Assembly: GCF_034043675.1 (NCBI RefSeq)
Contig: NZ_JAXCLA010000001.1
Coordinates: forward strand, 620,001 to 684,000
Direction of reading: 5' to 3'
Source: KK5 sp034043675
Lineage (GTDB): Bacteria; Pseudomonadota; Gammaproteobacteria; Burkholderiales; Burkholderiaceae_C
DNA length: 64,000 nt
The notes below the pieces were generated by a model. It ran no database searches. It was not told where the DNA came from and saw nothing but the letters and a program-made list of their open reading frames with translations. Positions 1-9,087 of this stretch are shown here, in pieces (within the stretch, counting starts at the first letter, position 1; every line of letters starts with the position of its first letter). A program made the translations under genes and the position numbers.

Positions 1-1767
1 CAGCGGCTTCAACTGTGCGGAGGGCAGGCGCGCGTAGTCGCGGAACTCGTTGACGAGCTGCTTCATCGCCTGGACCTGGTTGACGATGGTGCCGACCGAG
101 CGATTCAGCATCGCCTGGTCCGCGCCCTCCAGCTTGGCCTCGAGCTTGTGCTGCAGGCGCTCGGCGGAGAGCTGGATCGGCGTCAGCGGGTTCTTGATCT
201 CGTGCGCGAGCCGCCGGGCCACCTCGCTCCAGGCGGCCGAGCGCTGCGCCGAGACCACCTCGGAGATGTCATCGAACACCATCAGGCGCGCATCCTGCGG
301 CAGTTGGGCGCCGCGCACCAGCAGGGTCAGCTGCTCCTGGCCGGACTGCAGCTGGACCTCGAAGGCATCCTGCCAATGCTCGGCCTCGGTGCCGTCGCCG
401 GGCAGCTCGAAGTGCGGCCCGATCGCATCGGCAAAAGCCTGCAGCGCCGGCACCTCGGCCAGCGTACGCCCGCGCCAGGCCAGCAGCGGCAGCCGCAGGA
501 TGCGCGTGGCACCGGGGTTGACGGTATCGATGCGGCCCTGCGCGTCGAACACGATGACGCCGGCGGTCAGGTTGTCGAGGATGGTCTGCAGGTTGGTGCG
601 TGCGCTCTCCAGCTGCGCGACGCTGCGCTCCACCATGGCCCGCGCGTCGGACAGCTGCCCGGTCATGTCGGCGAAGGAGCGCGTCAGCCCGCCCAGTTCG
701 TCGCGCGAGGCAAGCACCGGCTTGGCCGAAAGGTCACCCTGCGCCACCTGCCGCACGCCATCGGCCAGCAGCAGCAGCGGCCGCGCGAGCTGGTTGCCCA
801 GGGTGACGGCCAGCAGCAGCGCGGCGAACACGGCAAGCACCAGCACCAGCGTCAGCGTGCCGAGGTACATGCGGCGCAGGCCGTCGCGCTCCAGCGCGCG
901 CAACTGGTACTCGCTGTTGGCCGTCTGCACCGCCAGCGCGTTGGCCAGCACCAGGCTCGGAATGCGCTGCACGACCATCAGGAAGCGATCGCTCGCGCCG
1001 GCCGTGCCCAGCCGCATGTCGGCGCTGGGCAGCATGGCCAGCGCGCGGATGCGGGCCAGGCCCTGCAGAGCCAGTTGCTCGTCCTCCAGGCCTTCCAGCT
1101 GGCTGGCAGCGCTGGACGGCGCATTGCGCGCCTTGGCCAGCAGTTCCTTGGCCGGGCGGTCCGGAGCCAGCGTGCTGGCATCACCGCCGCTGGCCAGCAG
1201 GATCTGGCCCGAGCTGCTCACCACCGCCACCGTGCGCGCCCCGATCTGCTCGCGCAGCCGCTCCAGGCCCAGCAGCTGCGTGGCGCTGGAGCTGTTGACC
1301 GCATCGGCGCTCATCCGCTCGGCGGCGTCGCGGGTCTTGGTGGTCAGGTCGTTGACCATGCCGTCCAGCGTGCTGCGGCCCAGGTTGAGGCCCGCCTCCA
1401 GCGCGCTGGCCAGGCGCACGTCGAACCAGTTCTCGATGCTGCGATTGACGAAGGTGTAGGAGACGCCGTAGATCATCACGCCCGGCACGAAGCCCACCAG
1501 CGCGAAGATGCCCGCCAGCTTCAGCAGCAGCCGGCTGCCGAATCTGCCGCGCCGCACGCGGATCACCAGGCGAACCGCCGCCACGATGATGACGATGGCC
1601 AGCACGCCGGCCACCGCCGCGTTGAGCCAGAACAGCCAGAAGTAGTGCCGCTCGAAGAAGCCGCGCTGCGGCGTCGCGCCGATCGACAGCAGGAAAGCCA
1701 GCACACCGCAAATGCCGGTCACGGCCACCAGCGAGATGACCCAGACCCAGCGCGTCACCTTGGTCAT
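1..1767 (-). CDS. ntrY: NtrY-type sensor histidine kinase (partial, C-terminus beyond window)
   Basis: Membrane sensor kinase of the NtrY family; 589 residues are visible and the ATPase domain lies past the left edge. The ATG at 1767 overlaps the stop of the upstream DUF4390 gene by four bases (ATGA), so the two are probably translationally coupled. Hydrophobic segments lie near residues 5-27, 42-65 and 79-98; after a long sensory stretch another segment near 300-322 runs straight into a HAMP linker, then a PAS region, then the H-box RLAHEIKNPLTPI with the phospho-accepting His at residue 522. The HEIKNPLTPI form is typical of NtrY/NtrB-like kinases. The cognate NtrX-type sigma-54 regulator would be expected just outside the window. 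The signal sensed cannot be read from the sequence. Confidence 0.9.
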   Translation of the reverse strand, partial: MTKVTRWVWVISLVAVTGICGVLAFLLSIGATPQRGFFERHYFWLFWLNAAVAGVLAIVIIVAAVRLVIRVRRGRFGSRLLLKLAGIFALVGFVPGVMIYGVSYTFVNRSIENWFDVRLASALEAGLNLGRSTLDGMVNDLTTKTRDAAERMSADAVNSSSATQLLGLERLREQIGARTVAVVSSSGQILLASGGDASTLAPDRPAKELLAKARNAPSSAASQLEGLEDEQLALQGLARIRALAMLPSADMRLGTAGASDRFLMVVQRIPSLVLANALAVQTANSEYQLRALERDGLRRMYLGTLTLVLVLAVFAALLLAVTLGNQLARPLLLLADGVRQVAQGDLSAKPVLASRDELGGLTRSFADMTGQLSDARAMVERSVAQLESARTNLQTILDNLTAGVIVFDAQGRIDTVNPGATRILRLPLLAWRGRTLAEVPALQAFADAIGPHFELPGDGTEAEHWQDAFEVQLQSGQEQLTLLVRGAQLPQDARLMVFDDISEVVSAQRSAAWSEVARRLAHEIKNPLTPIQLSAERLQHKLEAKLEGADQAMLNRSVGTIVNQVQAMKQLVNEFRDYARLPSAQLKPL

Positions 1768-2399
1768 GGGGTGATCGTCTGCGCGCTGAGGTCCGGCGCC
1801 AGGCCGATCGTGCGCTCGGTGGACAGGTTGAAGCCCTGGCTCGGACCGAGGACGATCTGCATCGGGCGCGGCAGCTGGGTGGTGTCGAGCCGGTAACTGA
1901 ATTCGAGGTAGTAGCCGCCGTCGCCGTCGAGGTCCTTGGCGTCGGCGATGCGCCAGCCCGCCGCAGCCCGCAAGGAGGCCAGGGCCTCCGGCAGGCTGGC
2001 GAAGCTCTGGTTCAGGCCGCCGGTGCTGACCTTGTACTGCCGGTACAGCGACTCCCAGGAGAGGCGCCAGGTCCGCGTGCTGCGGTTGACCCGCACGTCG
2101 CGCCAGTACCAGCGGTGACGCAGCACGTTCACCTCGGCGATGAAGTAGAACTTCACCCCGTTCATCAGCGCCTCCTCGACCGGGCGCGTCAGCTCGAAAC
2201 GGGTGCTGAAGCTCAGCTCCAGGCCATCGTCGGTCTTGTGCGTGCTCAGCTGGGCCAGCTCGACGCCATCGGAAGCCGCCAGCGCCAGCCGCGGGGCCAG
2301 CACCGATGCCAGGACCAACGCCAGCAGCAGCACCGCCCGGCGCAGCGCGCGGGGGAGCAGGAGGACCGGGCGGAGGAGGAAGGAAGCAGGCAGGCTCAA
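1764..2399 (-). CDS. DUF4390 domain protein
   Basis: A 211-residue exported protein whose N-terminus has an arginine-containing n-region and a long hydrophobic core (about residues 18-42, ending ALA-A), read as a signal peptide or anchor. The rest is a predicted beta-rich DUF4390 domain with the family-like stretch around WYWRDVRVNRSTRTWRLSWE. It lies 34 bases downstream of rsmB and overlaps ntrY by ATGA, the usual rsmB-DUF4390-ntrY order in Burkholderiales. No enzymatic motif is visible. Its position suggests a periplasmic accessory role for the NtrYX system, but that is inference from context alone. Confidence 0.85.
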   Translation of the reverse strand: MSLPASFLLRPVLLLPRALRRAVLLLALVLASVLAPRLALAASDGVELAQLSTHKTDDGLELSFSTRFELTRPVEEALMNGVKFYFIAEVNVLRHRWYWRDVRVNRSTRTWRLSWESLYRQYKVSTGGLNQSFASLPEALASLRAAAGWRIADAKDLDGDGGYYLEFSYRLDTTQLPRPMQIVLGPSQGFNLSTERTIGLAPDLSAQTITP

Positions 2400-2433
2400 G
2401 AGGTCGACAAGGACGAGGGCGCGGGGCGCTGGT

Positions 2434-3789
2434 TCAGGACTTCACCAGCAAGGCGTAATAGAAACCGTCGACCATCGATGGCTCTCCCCCGCCCGCTGCT
2501 GCCGGCCCATTGTCGGCCAGGGGCAGCAAATGCCCGGTGACGCCGCTCACTTCGATGCGGCCCGCACCATTTTGGCGTTGCAAAAATGCGTCGATTTGGT
2601 TCACCCCTTCGTCATTGAAGACCGAGCAAGTGGCGTAGACCAGGCGGCCACCGGGCTTCAGCGTGGGCCACAGCGCGTCCAGCAGCTCGGCCTGGATGCG
2701 GGCCAGGTTGCCGATGTCTTCGGCCCGGCGCAGCCAGCGCACGTCTGGATGACGGCGCACGATGCCCGAGGCGCTGCAGGGCGCGTCGAGCAGGATCGCG
2801 TCGAAAGGTTTTCCGTCCCACCACGCGGCGGTTTCGCGCGCATCGGCGGCCTTCAAGGTGGCCTGCAGCTTCAGCCGATCGAGGTTGTCCTGCACGCGCG
2901 TCAGGCGGCCGGCATCGGCATCCAGCGCCAGCAGGTCCAGATCGCTGCCCAGCTCCAGCAGGTGGGCCGTCTTGCCGCCCGGCGCGGCGCAGGCGTCAAG
3001 CACGCGGGCTCCCGCAGCCAGGCCCGTGCCGAGCAGCAGCGGCGCGGCCAATTGCGCCGCCACGTCCTGCACCGAGACCTGCCCTTCGGCAAAACCGGGC
3101 AGCGCCGACACCGGCACCGCCCGCTCCAGCACCACGCCCTGCGGCGCCAGCGGGCCGGCGGCGCGCGCCGCGATGCCGGCCGCGGCCAGGCGCTCGAGGT
3201 AGGCGGAGGCCGTGAGCCCGTGCCGCGCATTGACGCGCAGGCTCATCGGCGGATGTTCGTTGTTCGCCCGCAGGATCGCCTGCCACTGCTCAGGCCAGTC
3301 CTGCCGCAGCCGCTCGATCCACCAGGCCGGGTGATCGAAGGCACCGCGCGGATCGCGCTGCGCGGCGGCCACCGTGGCATCGCGTTCGCGCAGGAAGCGC
3401 CGCAGCACCGCGTTGACGAAGCCGGCGCTGGCCGGCGCGCGCTTGCGGACCGCGCCGACCGCCTGGTCGACCACCGTGTGCGCCGCGTAGGGAGGATCAT
3501 CGGCCGGCCATAACAGCGCAATTGCACTGACCAGCAGGCTGTCGACCTTCGGCGGCGGCGGCTTCGGGGCAAGCAGCACCCGCGCCGCCTCGGCGCCGCC
3601 CAGGTGGCGCAGCACATGGAAGCTCAGCGCCTGCGTGCCGGGTCGCAGTTCGGCGGGGCAGCGGGCCAGCACCTCGGTCAGCGAGCGGCCGTCGCGCACC
3701 GCCTGCACGGCGTCGGCGACCTGCAGCAGCAGCTTGTTCAATGGGGCGGAAAGCGAATTCACGGCACCAGTGTAGAGCGCGGGTTTCAT
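2434..3789 (-). CDS. rsmB: 16S rRNA m5C967 methyltransferase RsmB
   Basis: SAM-dependent enzyme that methylates C967 of 16S rRNA in the cytosol. With the ATG at 3789 it has 451 residues, normal for the family. The N-terminal third is an all-helical NusB-like RNA-binding domain. The C-terminal Rossmann domain shows the SAM site DACAAPGGKTAHLLEL, the DAPCSASGIVRRHPD motif and the YATCSVFNDEG motif that carries the nucleophilic Cys. No strong ribosome-binding site precedes 3789; a GTG at 3762 (VNSLSAPLNK) is an alternative start and would leave more room for the divergent folE promoter. It heads the rsmB-DUF4390-ntrY operon. Confidence 0.92.
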   Translation of the reverse strand: MKPALYTGAVNSLSAPLNKLLLQVADAVQAVRDGRSLTEVLARCPAELRPGTQALSFHVLRHLGGAEAARVLLAPKPPPPKVDSLLVSAIALLWPADDPPYAAHTVVDQAVGAVRKRAPASAGFVNAVLRRFLRERDATVAAAQRDPRGAFDHPAWWIERLRQDWPEQWQAILRANNEHPPMSLRVNARHGLTASAYLERLAAAGIAARAAGPLAPQGVVLERAVPVSALPGFAEGQVSVQDVAAQLAAPLLLGTGLAAGARVLDACAAPGGKTAHLLELGSDLDLLALDADAGRLTRVQDNLDRLKLQATLKAADARETAAWWDGKPFDAILLDAPCSASGIVRRHPDVRWLRRAEDIGNLARIQAELLDALWPTLKPGGRLVYATCSVFNDEGVNQIDAFLQRQNGAGRIEVSGVTGHLLPLADNGPAAAGGGEPSMVDGFYYALLVKS

Positions 3790-3833
3790 CGACACGCCAC
3801 AATGCGGGGCAGAAGAACCCGCCGAGAAGCCCG

Positions 3834-4520
3834 ATGTCCGCACCGCCCGTCCCTGTTTCCGAACGCATCCGCTACCGCCTGGTCAGCGCCGCCTGCCGCC
3901 ACCACGCCAACGACAACATCGCCGATTTCATCGAGGACGGCGAGCTCGACGAACTGCAGGCCGAGGTCCAGGCCAAGATGCAGGAGGTGCTGAAGGCGCT
4001 GGTGATCGACACCGACAGCGACCATAACACCCAGGAGACCGCCAAGCGCGTCGCCAAGATGTTCGTGCGCGAGGTCTTCAAGGGCCGCTACGAGAAGGCC
4101 CCGACGGTCACCGAATTCCCCAACGCCGAGCGACTCAACGAGCTGATGATCGTCGGCCCGATCACCGTGCGCAGCGCCTGCTCGCACCACCTGTGCCCGA
4201 TCATGGGCCGCGTCTGGATCGGCCTGCTGCCCAACGAGCACTCCAACCTGATCGGCCTGTCCAAGTACACCCGCATCTGCGACTGGATCATGAGCCGCCC
4301 GCAGATCCAGGAAGAGGCCGTGACGATGCTGGCAAACGAATTGCAAGAGCGTGTGCAGCCGGACGGCCTGGGCATCGTGATGGAAGCGGACCACTTCTGC
4401 ATGCACTGGCGCGGCGTGAAGGACACCGAGACCAAGATGACCAACAGCGTGATGCGCGGCGCCTTCCTGAAGGACCCGAGCCTGCGCCGCGAGTTCCTGT
4501 CCCTGCTCAGCAACAAGTAA
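3834..4520 (+). CDS. folE: GTP cyclohydrolase I
   Basis: Converts GTP to 7,8-dihydroneopterin triphosphate, the first step of folate and pterin synthesis. The ATG at 3834 (preceded by GAGAAG) gives 228 residues. The zinc ligands of FolE1 are recognisable as Cys116 and His119 in RSACSHHLCPI and Cys189 in EADHFCMHWRG, with NLIGLSKYTRI matching the family's conserved GLSK stretch. The motif reads CSHHLCP instead of the usual CEHHLLP, a variant I associate with a Burkholderiales subgroup. It lies 44 bases from divergent rsmB and 18 bases before the BLUF gene, so folE and BLUF probably share a transcript. Confidence 0.88.
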   Translation: MSAPPVPVSERIRYRLVSAACRHHANDNIADFIEDGELDELQAEVQAKMQEVLKALVIDTDSDHNTQETAKRVAKMFVREVFKGRYEKAPTVTEFPNAERLNELMIVGPITVRSACSHHLCPIMGRVWIGLLPNEHSNLIGLSKYTRICDWIMSRPQIQEEAVTMLANELQERVQPDGLGIVMEADHFCMHWRGVKDTETKMTNSVMRGAFLKDPSLRREFLSLLSNK

Positions 4521-4538
4521 CCGACCGGGGGATCCGAG

Positions 4539-4961
4539 ATGCTAGTGCGCCTTGTCTATGCCAGCCGCGCCGCCGCCACCATCGGCGAGCACGACTTCAA
4601 CGCGATCCTGAAGTCCTCCCGCGAGCACAACCAGGCCGAGGGCATCACCGGCCTGCTGTGCTTCAACGAAGGCGTGTTCATCCAGTTGCTCGAAGGCGGT
4701 CGCAACGCCGTCAACGCCCGCTACAAGCAGATCATCGACGACGCCCGCCACAAGGACGTGATCCTGCTCGCCTACGACGAGATCCAGGAGCGCCAGTTCG
4801 CCGGCTGGGCGATGGGCAACGCCCAGCTGTCGCGCGCGAACCGGGCGATGCTCTTGAAGTATTCGGAGTCGGCCAAGCTCGACCCCTACGCGATGAGCGG
4901 CAAGGCGCTGATCGGGCTGTTCCATGAGATGGTGAGCGCCGGCGCCATCGCTTGTAGCTAA
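4539..4961 (+). CDS. BLUF-domain blue-light photoreceptor
   Basis: A 140-residue stand-alone BLUF protein that should bind FAD and sense blue light. The residues of the BLUF hydrogen-bond network are all present: Tyr7 in LVYASR, Asn31 in HNQAEGITGLL, Gln49 in VFIQLLEGG, and Trp90/Met92 in GWAMGN. There is no fused output domain, only a short helical C-terminal extension, so signalling must be by protein-protein contact. It sits 18 bases after folE on the same strand and meets the convergent flavoprotein gene with a four-base overlap. Signal partner unknown; the two nearest genes on either side concern pterin and flavin chemistry. Confidence 0.93.
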   Translation: MLVRLVYASRAAATIGEHDFNAILKSSREHNQAEGITGLLCFNEGVFIQLLEGGRNAVNARYKQIIDDARHKDVILLAYDEIQERQFAGWAMGNAQLSRANRAMLLKYSESAKLDPYAMSGKALIGLFHEMVSAGAIACS

Positions 4962-6208
4962 GCGAGTACTTCGCTCCAAACATCCCGCGCCCAGCGCCAG
5001 GCCTCCTCACCCTCGGCGGCACTGGGCGCATCCGACGAGCCGCCGACGCCGTGGACCGGCAGGTAGGTCTTCTCGGCCGCCACGTACTCGTGCTCGCTGG
5101 CGATGTGCATCGCGCGCTTCGCGTCGACGAAGCTGTAGCAGGTGCTGGCCAGCCGGGGCACCGCGGCGGGCTTTCCCGATCCGCTCAATTGCGACGTCAG
5201 CAATACCGCCAGCGCCTTGCCCTGGCTCATCGCCATATGGCCGCTCTTGGGCATCGCCGGGGCGATCTGGATCGAATCGCCGATCACGTGAACATCGGCC
5301 GCGGCCGTGGACTCGAAGTCCGGGAACTTCACGCCGACCCAACGCGCATTGCCGTTCGCCAGGCCCGCACGCACCGCGATATCGCCTGCGCGCATCACCG
5401 GCAGCACGTTCAGCACGTCGGCGCGCAGGTCTTCCTGAATCTCGAACTTCAGCGTCTTCGTCGCCGCGTCAACGGCCACGGTCTTGGTCTGCGGCTGGTA
5501 GTCGACGATGCCTTTGTAGTCCTCGGCCCAAACCTTGCGGAACAGCGCGCCCTTGGACGTCAGGTCCTCGTTCGCGTCGATCACCAGCACCTTGGACTTC
5601 GGCTTCGCCCGCTTGAAATAGGCCGCCACCAGGCAGGCGCGCTCGTAGGGCGCCGGCGGGCAGCGATACGGCGCCTCGGGAATGGCGATGGCGAACACGC
5701 CGCCGTCGGGCATCGCCTCCAGCTGGCGGCGCAGCGCCAGCGTCTCGGCACCCGCCTTCCAGGCCTGCAGGATCTGCCCGCGCGCGGCGGCCAGGCCCTC
5801 GACGCTGTCCCACACCATGTCCACGCCGGGGCTCAGCACCAGCTTGTCCCAGCCGAGCACGGCGCCGGAAGCCAGGGTCGCCGTCTTCTTCACCGGGTCG
5901 ATGGTGACAACGCTGTCGCGCAGCACCTTGACGCCATGCCGCGACTGCAGGGCGGCATAACTGCGAATCAGCACGGACAGCGGCTGCGAACCTTCGAGCA
6001 CCAGGTTCGACATCGGGCAGGAGACGAAGGCCTCCTCGGGCTCGACCAAGGTCACATCGATCGCGCCACCGGACAGCAGCCGCAGATGCTTGGCCGCGGT
6101 AGCCCCGCCGTAGCCGCCGCCGACGACCAGCACCCGTGGCTTCACCGCCGCCCGCACGGGCAGGCCGGCCAGGGCCACTGCTGCGCCGAGCAAGCCGCGC
6201 CGTTTCAT
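4958..6208 (-). CDS. fccB: Flavocytochrome c sulfide dehydrogenase flavoprotein subunit (FccB/SoxF-like)
   Basis: Periplasmic FAD protein of 416 residues. The N-terminus MKRRGLLGAAVALAGL looks like a twin-arginine signal. The dinucleotide site VLVVGGGYGGATAAK follows at 26-40. Cys64 in VSCPMSNLV falls where the covalent FAD-binding Cys of characterised FccB lies after signal removal. Cys183 (YRCPPAPYERA) and Cys357 (STCYSF) match the redox-active disulfide pair. The conserved GDSIQIAPAMPKSGHMA motif is also present. Known FccB enzymes oxidise sulfide and pass electrons to the cytochrome subunit FccA. No cytochrome gene is adjacent, so its electron acceptor is unknown. Lies four bases from lemA on the same strand. 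Confidence 0.85.
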   Translation of the reverse strand: MKRRGLLGAAVALAGLPVRAAVKPRVLVVGGGYGGATAAKHLRLLSGGAIDVTLVEPEEAFVSCPMSNLVLEGSQPLSVLIRSYAALQSRHGVKVLRDSVVTIDPVKKTATLASGAVLGWDKLVLSPGVDMVWDSVEGLAAARGQILQAWKAGAETLALRRQLEAMPDGGVFAIAIPEAPYRCPPAPYERACLVAAYFKRAKPKSKVLVIDANEDLTSKGALFRKVWAEDYKGIVDYQPQTKTVAVDAATKTLKFEIQEDLRADVLNVLPVMRAGDIAVRAGLANGNARWVGVKFPDFESTAAADVHVIGDSIQIAPAMPKSGHMAMSQGKALAVLLTSQLSGSGKPAAVPRLASTCYSFVDAKRAMHIASEHEYVAAEKTYLPVHGVGGSSDAPSAAEGEEAWRWARDVWSEVLA

Positions 6209-6212
6209 GGCG

Positions 6213-6755
6213 CTACAACGATCGCGCCTCGGCGAAGCCGTAGAGGCTCGCCAGGATGCGGGTGGGGAACTGGCGAGCCGCCTCGTTGTACTGCGTCACC
6301 GCCATGTTGAAGACCTGCCGGGCGAAGGCGCGCTGGCGCTCGACCAGCTTCAGCTCGTCCACCATCGGATCGATGCCCTCGCGCTCGCGCAGATCGGGCT
6401 GGTGCTCCAGCAGCGACATCAGCCGCGTCAGCGCCGCCGCGTGGACCGCGCTGGACACGGCCAGCGCCGCGACCGGGTCGCCCGCGTAAGGCTTCAGCCG
6501 CGCCGCCTGCGCCGCCGTGCGGGCCTCGGCCTGGGCGCTGTCCAGGCTGTCGAAGGTGGCCTGCTCGCTGGCAAGCAGCGGCCGCAGCTTGGCGAGCAGC
6601 GCGCTGCACAGCTCGGCGCGCTCGTTGAGGTGCTGGTCCAGCAGCACGTAGGCGTCGCCGATCGCATTGCGCAGCCGCATCAGCCGGTTGTAGGCGCCGA
6701 TGCCCCAGAACACGAGGATCGCGACGACGACGCCCAGCACGGTCGTCCAGCTCAT
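6213..6755 (-). CDS. lemA: LemA family protein
   Basis: A 180-residue membrane-anchored helical protein. The ATG at 6755 overlaps the queC stop by ATGA. One transmembrane helix (about residues 5-20, VLGVVVAILVFWGIG) is followed by the LemA-type coiled helices, with AYNRLMRLRNAIGDAYVLLD near the start and FNMAVTQYNEAARQFPTRIL near the end, both typical of LemA. The topology expected from the family is a short outer N-terminus and a cytoplasmic helical bundle. Molecular function is not established. The coupling to queC seems to be genomic rather than functional. Confidence 0.88.
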   Translation of the reverse strand: MSWTTVLGVVVAILVFWGIGAYNRLMRLRNAIGDAYVLLDQHLNERAELCSALLAKLRPLLASEQATFDSLDSAQAEARTAAQAARLKPYAGDPVAALAVSSAVHAAALTRLMSLLEHQPDLREREGIDPMVDELKLVERQRAFARQVFNMAVTQYNEAARQFPTRILASLYGFAEARSL

Positions 6756-7477
6756 GACTTCCCGGCGACGTATTCGTCGTAGCCCCGCGCGCGCAGTTCG
6801 CAGGCCGGGCAGGTGCCGCAACCCCAGCCCCAGGCGTGGCGCAGCTTGCGCTCGCCGAGATAGCAGGTGTGCGTGTCCTCGATCACCAGCTCGTTCAGCG
6901 CCGCGCCGCCGAGGCGCTCGGACAGCGCCCAGGTCTCGGCCTTGGTGATGAACATCAGCGGCGTCTCCAGGGTCATCGGCGCGTCCAGGCCCAGGCTCAG
7001 CGCCACCTGCAGCGCCTTCAGCGTGTTGTCGCGGCAGTCGGGGTAGCCGGAGTAGTCGGTCTCGCACATGCCGCCCACCAGCACCGAGGCACCGCGCCGG
7101 TAGGCCAGCGTGGCGGCGAAGGTCAGGAACAGCAGGTTGCGGCCGGGCACGAAGGTGTTCGGCAGGCCATTGGCCTGCATCTCGATCGCGACGTTCTCGG
7201 TCATCGCGGTCTGCGAGATCTGGCTCAGCAGGCTCAGGTCCAGCATGTGGTCCTCGCCCAGCTTGGCGGCCCAGTGCGGGAACTGGTCCGCGATCTTGGC
7301 GCGGACGGTCTGGCGGCATTCGAGCTCGATGCGATGGCGCTGGCCGTAATCGAAACCGATGGTTTCAACTTCGGCATAGCGGTCCAGCGCCCAGGCCAGG
7401 CAGGTCGTCGAGTCCTGCCCGCCTGAGAAGAGGACCAGGGCCTTGCGGGTCGTGTTGGCTTGCGGAGGTGCAGTCAT
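6752..7477 (-). CDS. queC: 7-cyano-7-deazaguanine synthase
   Basis: ATP-dependent enzyme that turns 7-carboxy-7-deazaguanine into preQ0 in queuosine tRNA-modification synthesis. With the ATG at 7477 it has 241 residues. The PP-loop SGGQDST lies at residues 18-24, and Cys205, Cys220, Cys223 and Cys226 (the last three in GCGTCPACELRARGY) form the zinc site. An in-frame ATG at 7486 is an alternative; neither has a strong ribosome-binding site. It is divergent from the DUF4139 gene by 62 bases and coupled to lemA. No other queuosine gene is in the window. Confidence 0.93.
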   Translation of the reverse strand: MTAPPQANTTRKALVLFSGGQDSTTCLAWALDRYAEVETIGFDYGQRHRIELECRQTVRAKIADQFPHWAAKLGEDHMLDLSLLSQISQTAMTENVAIEMQANGLPNTFVPGRNLLFLTFAATLAYRRGASVLVGGMCETDYSGYPDCRDNTLKALQVALSLGLDAPMTLETPLMFITKAETWALSERLGGAALNELVIEDTHTCYLGERKLRHAWGWGCGTCPACELRARGYDEYVAGKS

Positions 7478-7539
7478 GGGGGACATTTTCGCGTGAAGCT
7501 GCATGGTATGTTTGCCCGCGACGCCACTGGGAGTACCCG

Positions 7540-9087
7540 ATGAAAAAGACCCTTGCCCTGTTCGTTCCCTTTGCCTTGTCCGCAATCGGCGCCGCTGCGC
7601 AGGGTCGCATCGACCAGGTGCTGGTCTTCCCCGGCGGTGCCACCGTGGAGCGCCTCGTGCCGGTAAAGGCTGGCGCGCAGCAGCTGCGCGTCGCCTGCCT
7701 GCCGGCGCGCTTCGATGCCGATTCGCTGCAGATCCGGCCCGAGCCCGGCATCACGCTGGGCGAGATCAGCATCCAGACCGTCGACCGCGCCGCCGTGCCG
7801 GAGTGTGCGAACTCGCCGCTGGATGCGCGCATCCGCGAACTGCAGGACCAGATCGCCACCGTGGCCGCCGAGTCGGACGCCCAGGGCGTGGCGCTGGACG
7901 TGCTGCGCCGCGTGGTGCCGCCCACCGGCCAGTTGCCCGGCACGCTCGACACCGTCCGCAAGAACGGGCTCGACGCGCTCGCCAAGCAGCACCAGCTGGC
8001 CCGCCGCCGCGAGGATCTGGAGAAGCAGCTGGCCCCGCTCACAACCGAGCGCGACCGGCTCGTCGCCGCCAATCCGCAGGTGCGCACCGTGGCGGTCCGC
8101 ATGGCCGCCACGAAAGACGCCGAACTGCACCTGAGCTACCGGCTGAGCCAGGCCGGCTGGGAGCCGGTCTACCGCGCCTATCTGGACACCGCCACCGGCG
8201 CCGTGCGCCTGGAGCGCCACGCCCAGGTGGCGCAGAGCAGCGGCGAGGACTGGAGCGGCGTCAAGCTGCGCCTGTCCACCGCGCAACCCCGCCAGGCCAC
8301 GGGCATGACGCCGCCCTACCCGTGGACGCTGGACATCCTGCCGCCGGCCCAAGCCATGAGCTTCGCGCGAGCCGTACCGGCGCCGGTGATGGCCAAGGGC
8401 GCAAGGGCCGCGGAAGCTGGTGACGCAGCGCCGGCCGGCCCGAGCTTCGACCTCAGCGTCTTCGAAGGCGAGTTCGCCACCGAGTACGAGGTGCCCGGCC
8501 GCGCCACCGTCGCCGCCACCGGCGAGCGCATCGCCTACGCGCTCGGCAGCGTGCCGCTCGACGCGCGGGTGATGGCCCGCAGCAACCCGCAGGCCGAGGC
8601 GGCCGCCTACCTGGTGGCCGAGAGCGCACGGCCGGCCGGCGTGTGGCCCGCCGGTGCGCTGCAGCTCTATCGCGATGGCACCTTCGTCGGCCAGAGCCGC
8701 CTGAGCCTGGCCAACCTCGACAAGCTGGACCTGTACTTCGGCCGGGACGACATGGTCCGCGTGACGGTCGACCCCGAGGCCCGCAACGCCGCCACCACCG
8801 GCTTCATCGGCACCCGCGCCGAGCAGAAGATCGCCCACGTCTACAAGGTCGAGAACCTGCACCGCACGCCCTTCGCCGTGCAGGTGCTGGAAGCCTCGCC
8901 GGTGGCGCAGCATGAGGACATCAAGGTCACGGCGACGTTCGAGCCCAAGCCCACGGTGACCGAATGGCGCAAGGAGCCCGGCATCAACGCCTGGGAATTC
9001 ACCTTGCAGCCCGGCGCCTCGCAGTCGCTGAAGGCGAACTACCTGATCAGCTACCCGAAGGACGCGCGTCTGGGAGGAATGCGCTGA
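7540..9087 (+). CDS. DUF4139 domain exported protein
   Basis: A 515-residue secreted protein. The ATG at 7540 is chosen because GGGAG lies seven bases upstream and because MKKTLALFVPFALSAIGAAA is a clear signal peptide. An N-terminal DUF4140-like beta domain (about 22-90) and a charged coiled-coil region (about 95-185) precede the DUF4139 domain, which includes the stretch ELHLSYRLSQAGWEPVYRAY and runs to the C-terminus. Family members include proteins once called mucoidy-inhibitor A, but the biochemical role is unknown. The gene stands alone between divergent queC and convergent proA, which begins at the very next base. Confidence 0.85.
   Translation: MKKTLALFVPFALSAIGAAAQGRIDQVLVFPGGATVERLVPVKAGAQQLRVACLPARFDADSLQIRPEPGITLGEISIQTVDRAAVPECANSPLDARIRELQDQIATVAAESDAQGVALDVLRRVVPPTGQLPGTLDTVRKNGLDALAKQHQLARRREDLEKQLAPLTTERDRLVAANPQVRTVAVRMAATKDAELHLSYRLSQAGWEPVYRAYLDTATGAVRLERHAQVAQSSGEDWSGVKLRLSTAQPRQATGMTPPYPWTLDILPPAQAMSFARAVPAPVMAKGARAAEAGDAAPAGPSFDLSVFEGEFATEYEVPGRATVAATGERIAYALGSVPLDARVMARSNPQAEAAAYLVAESARPAGVWPAGALQLYRDGTFVGQSRLSLANLDKLDLYFGRDDMVRVTVDPEARNAATTGFIGTRAEQKIAHVYKVENLHRTPFAVQVLEASPVAQHEDIKVTATFEPKPTVTEWRKEPGINAWEFTLQPGASQSLKANYLISYPKDARLGGMR

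Noticed and set aside
7478..7539. preQ1 riboswitch ahead of queC.
   Set aside because: The 62-base divergent gap is too short and shows no preQ1-type stem and A-rich tail on the queC strand.
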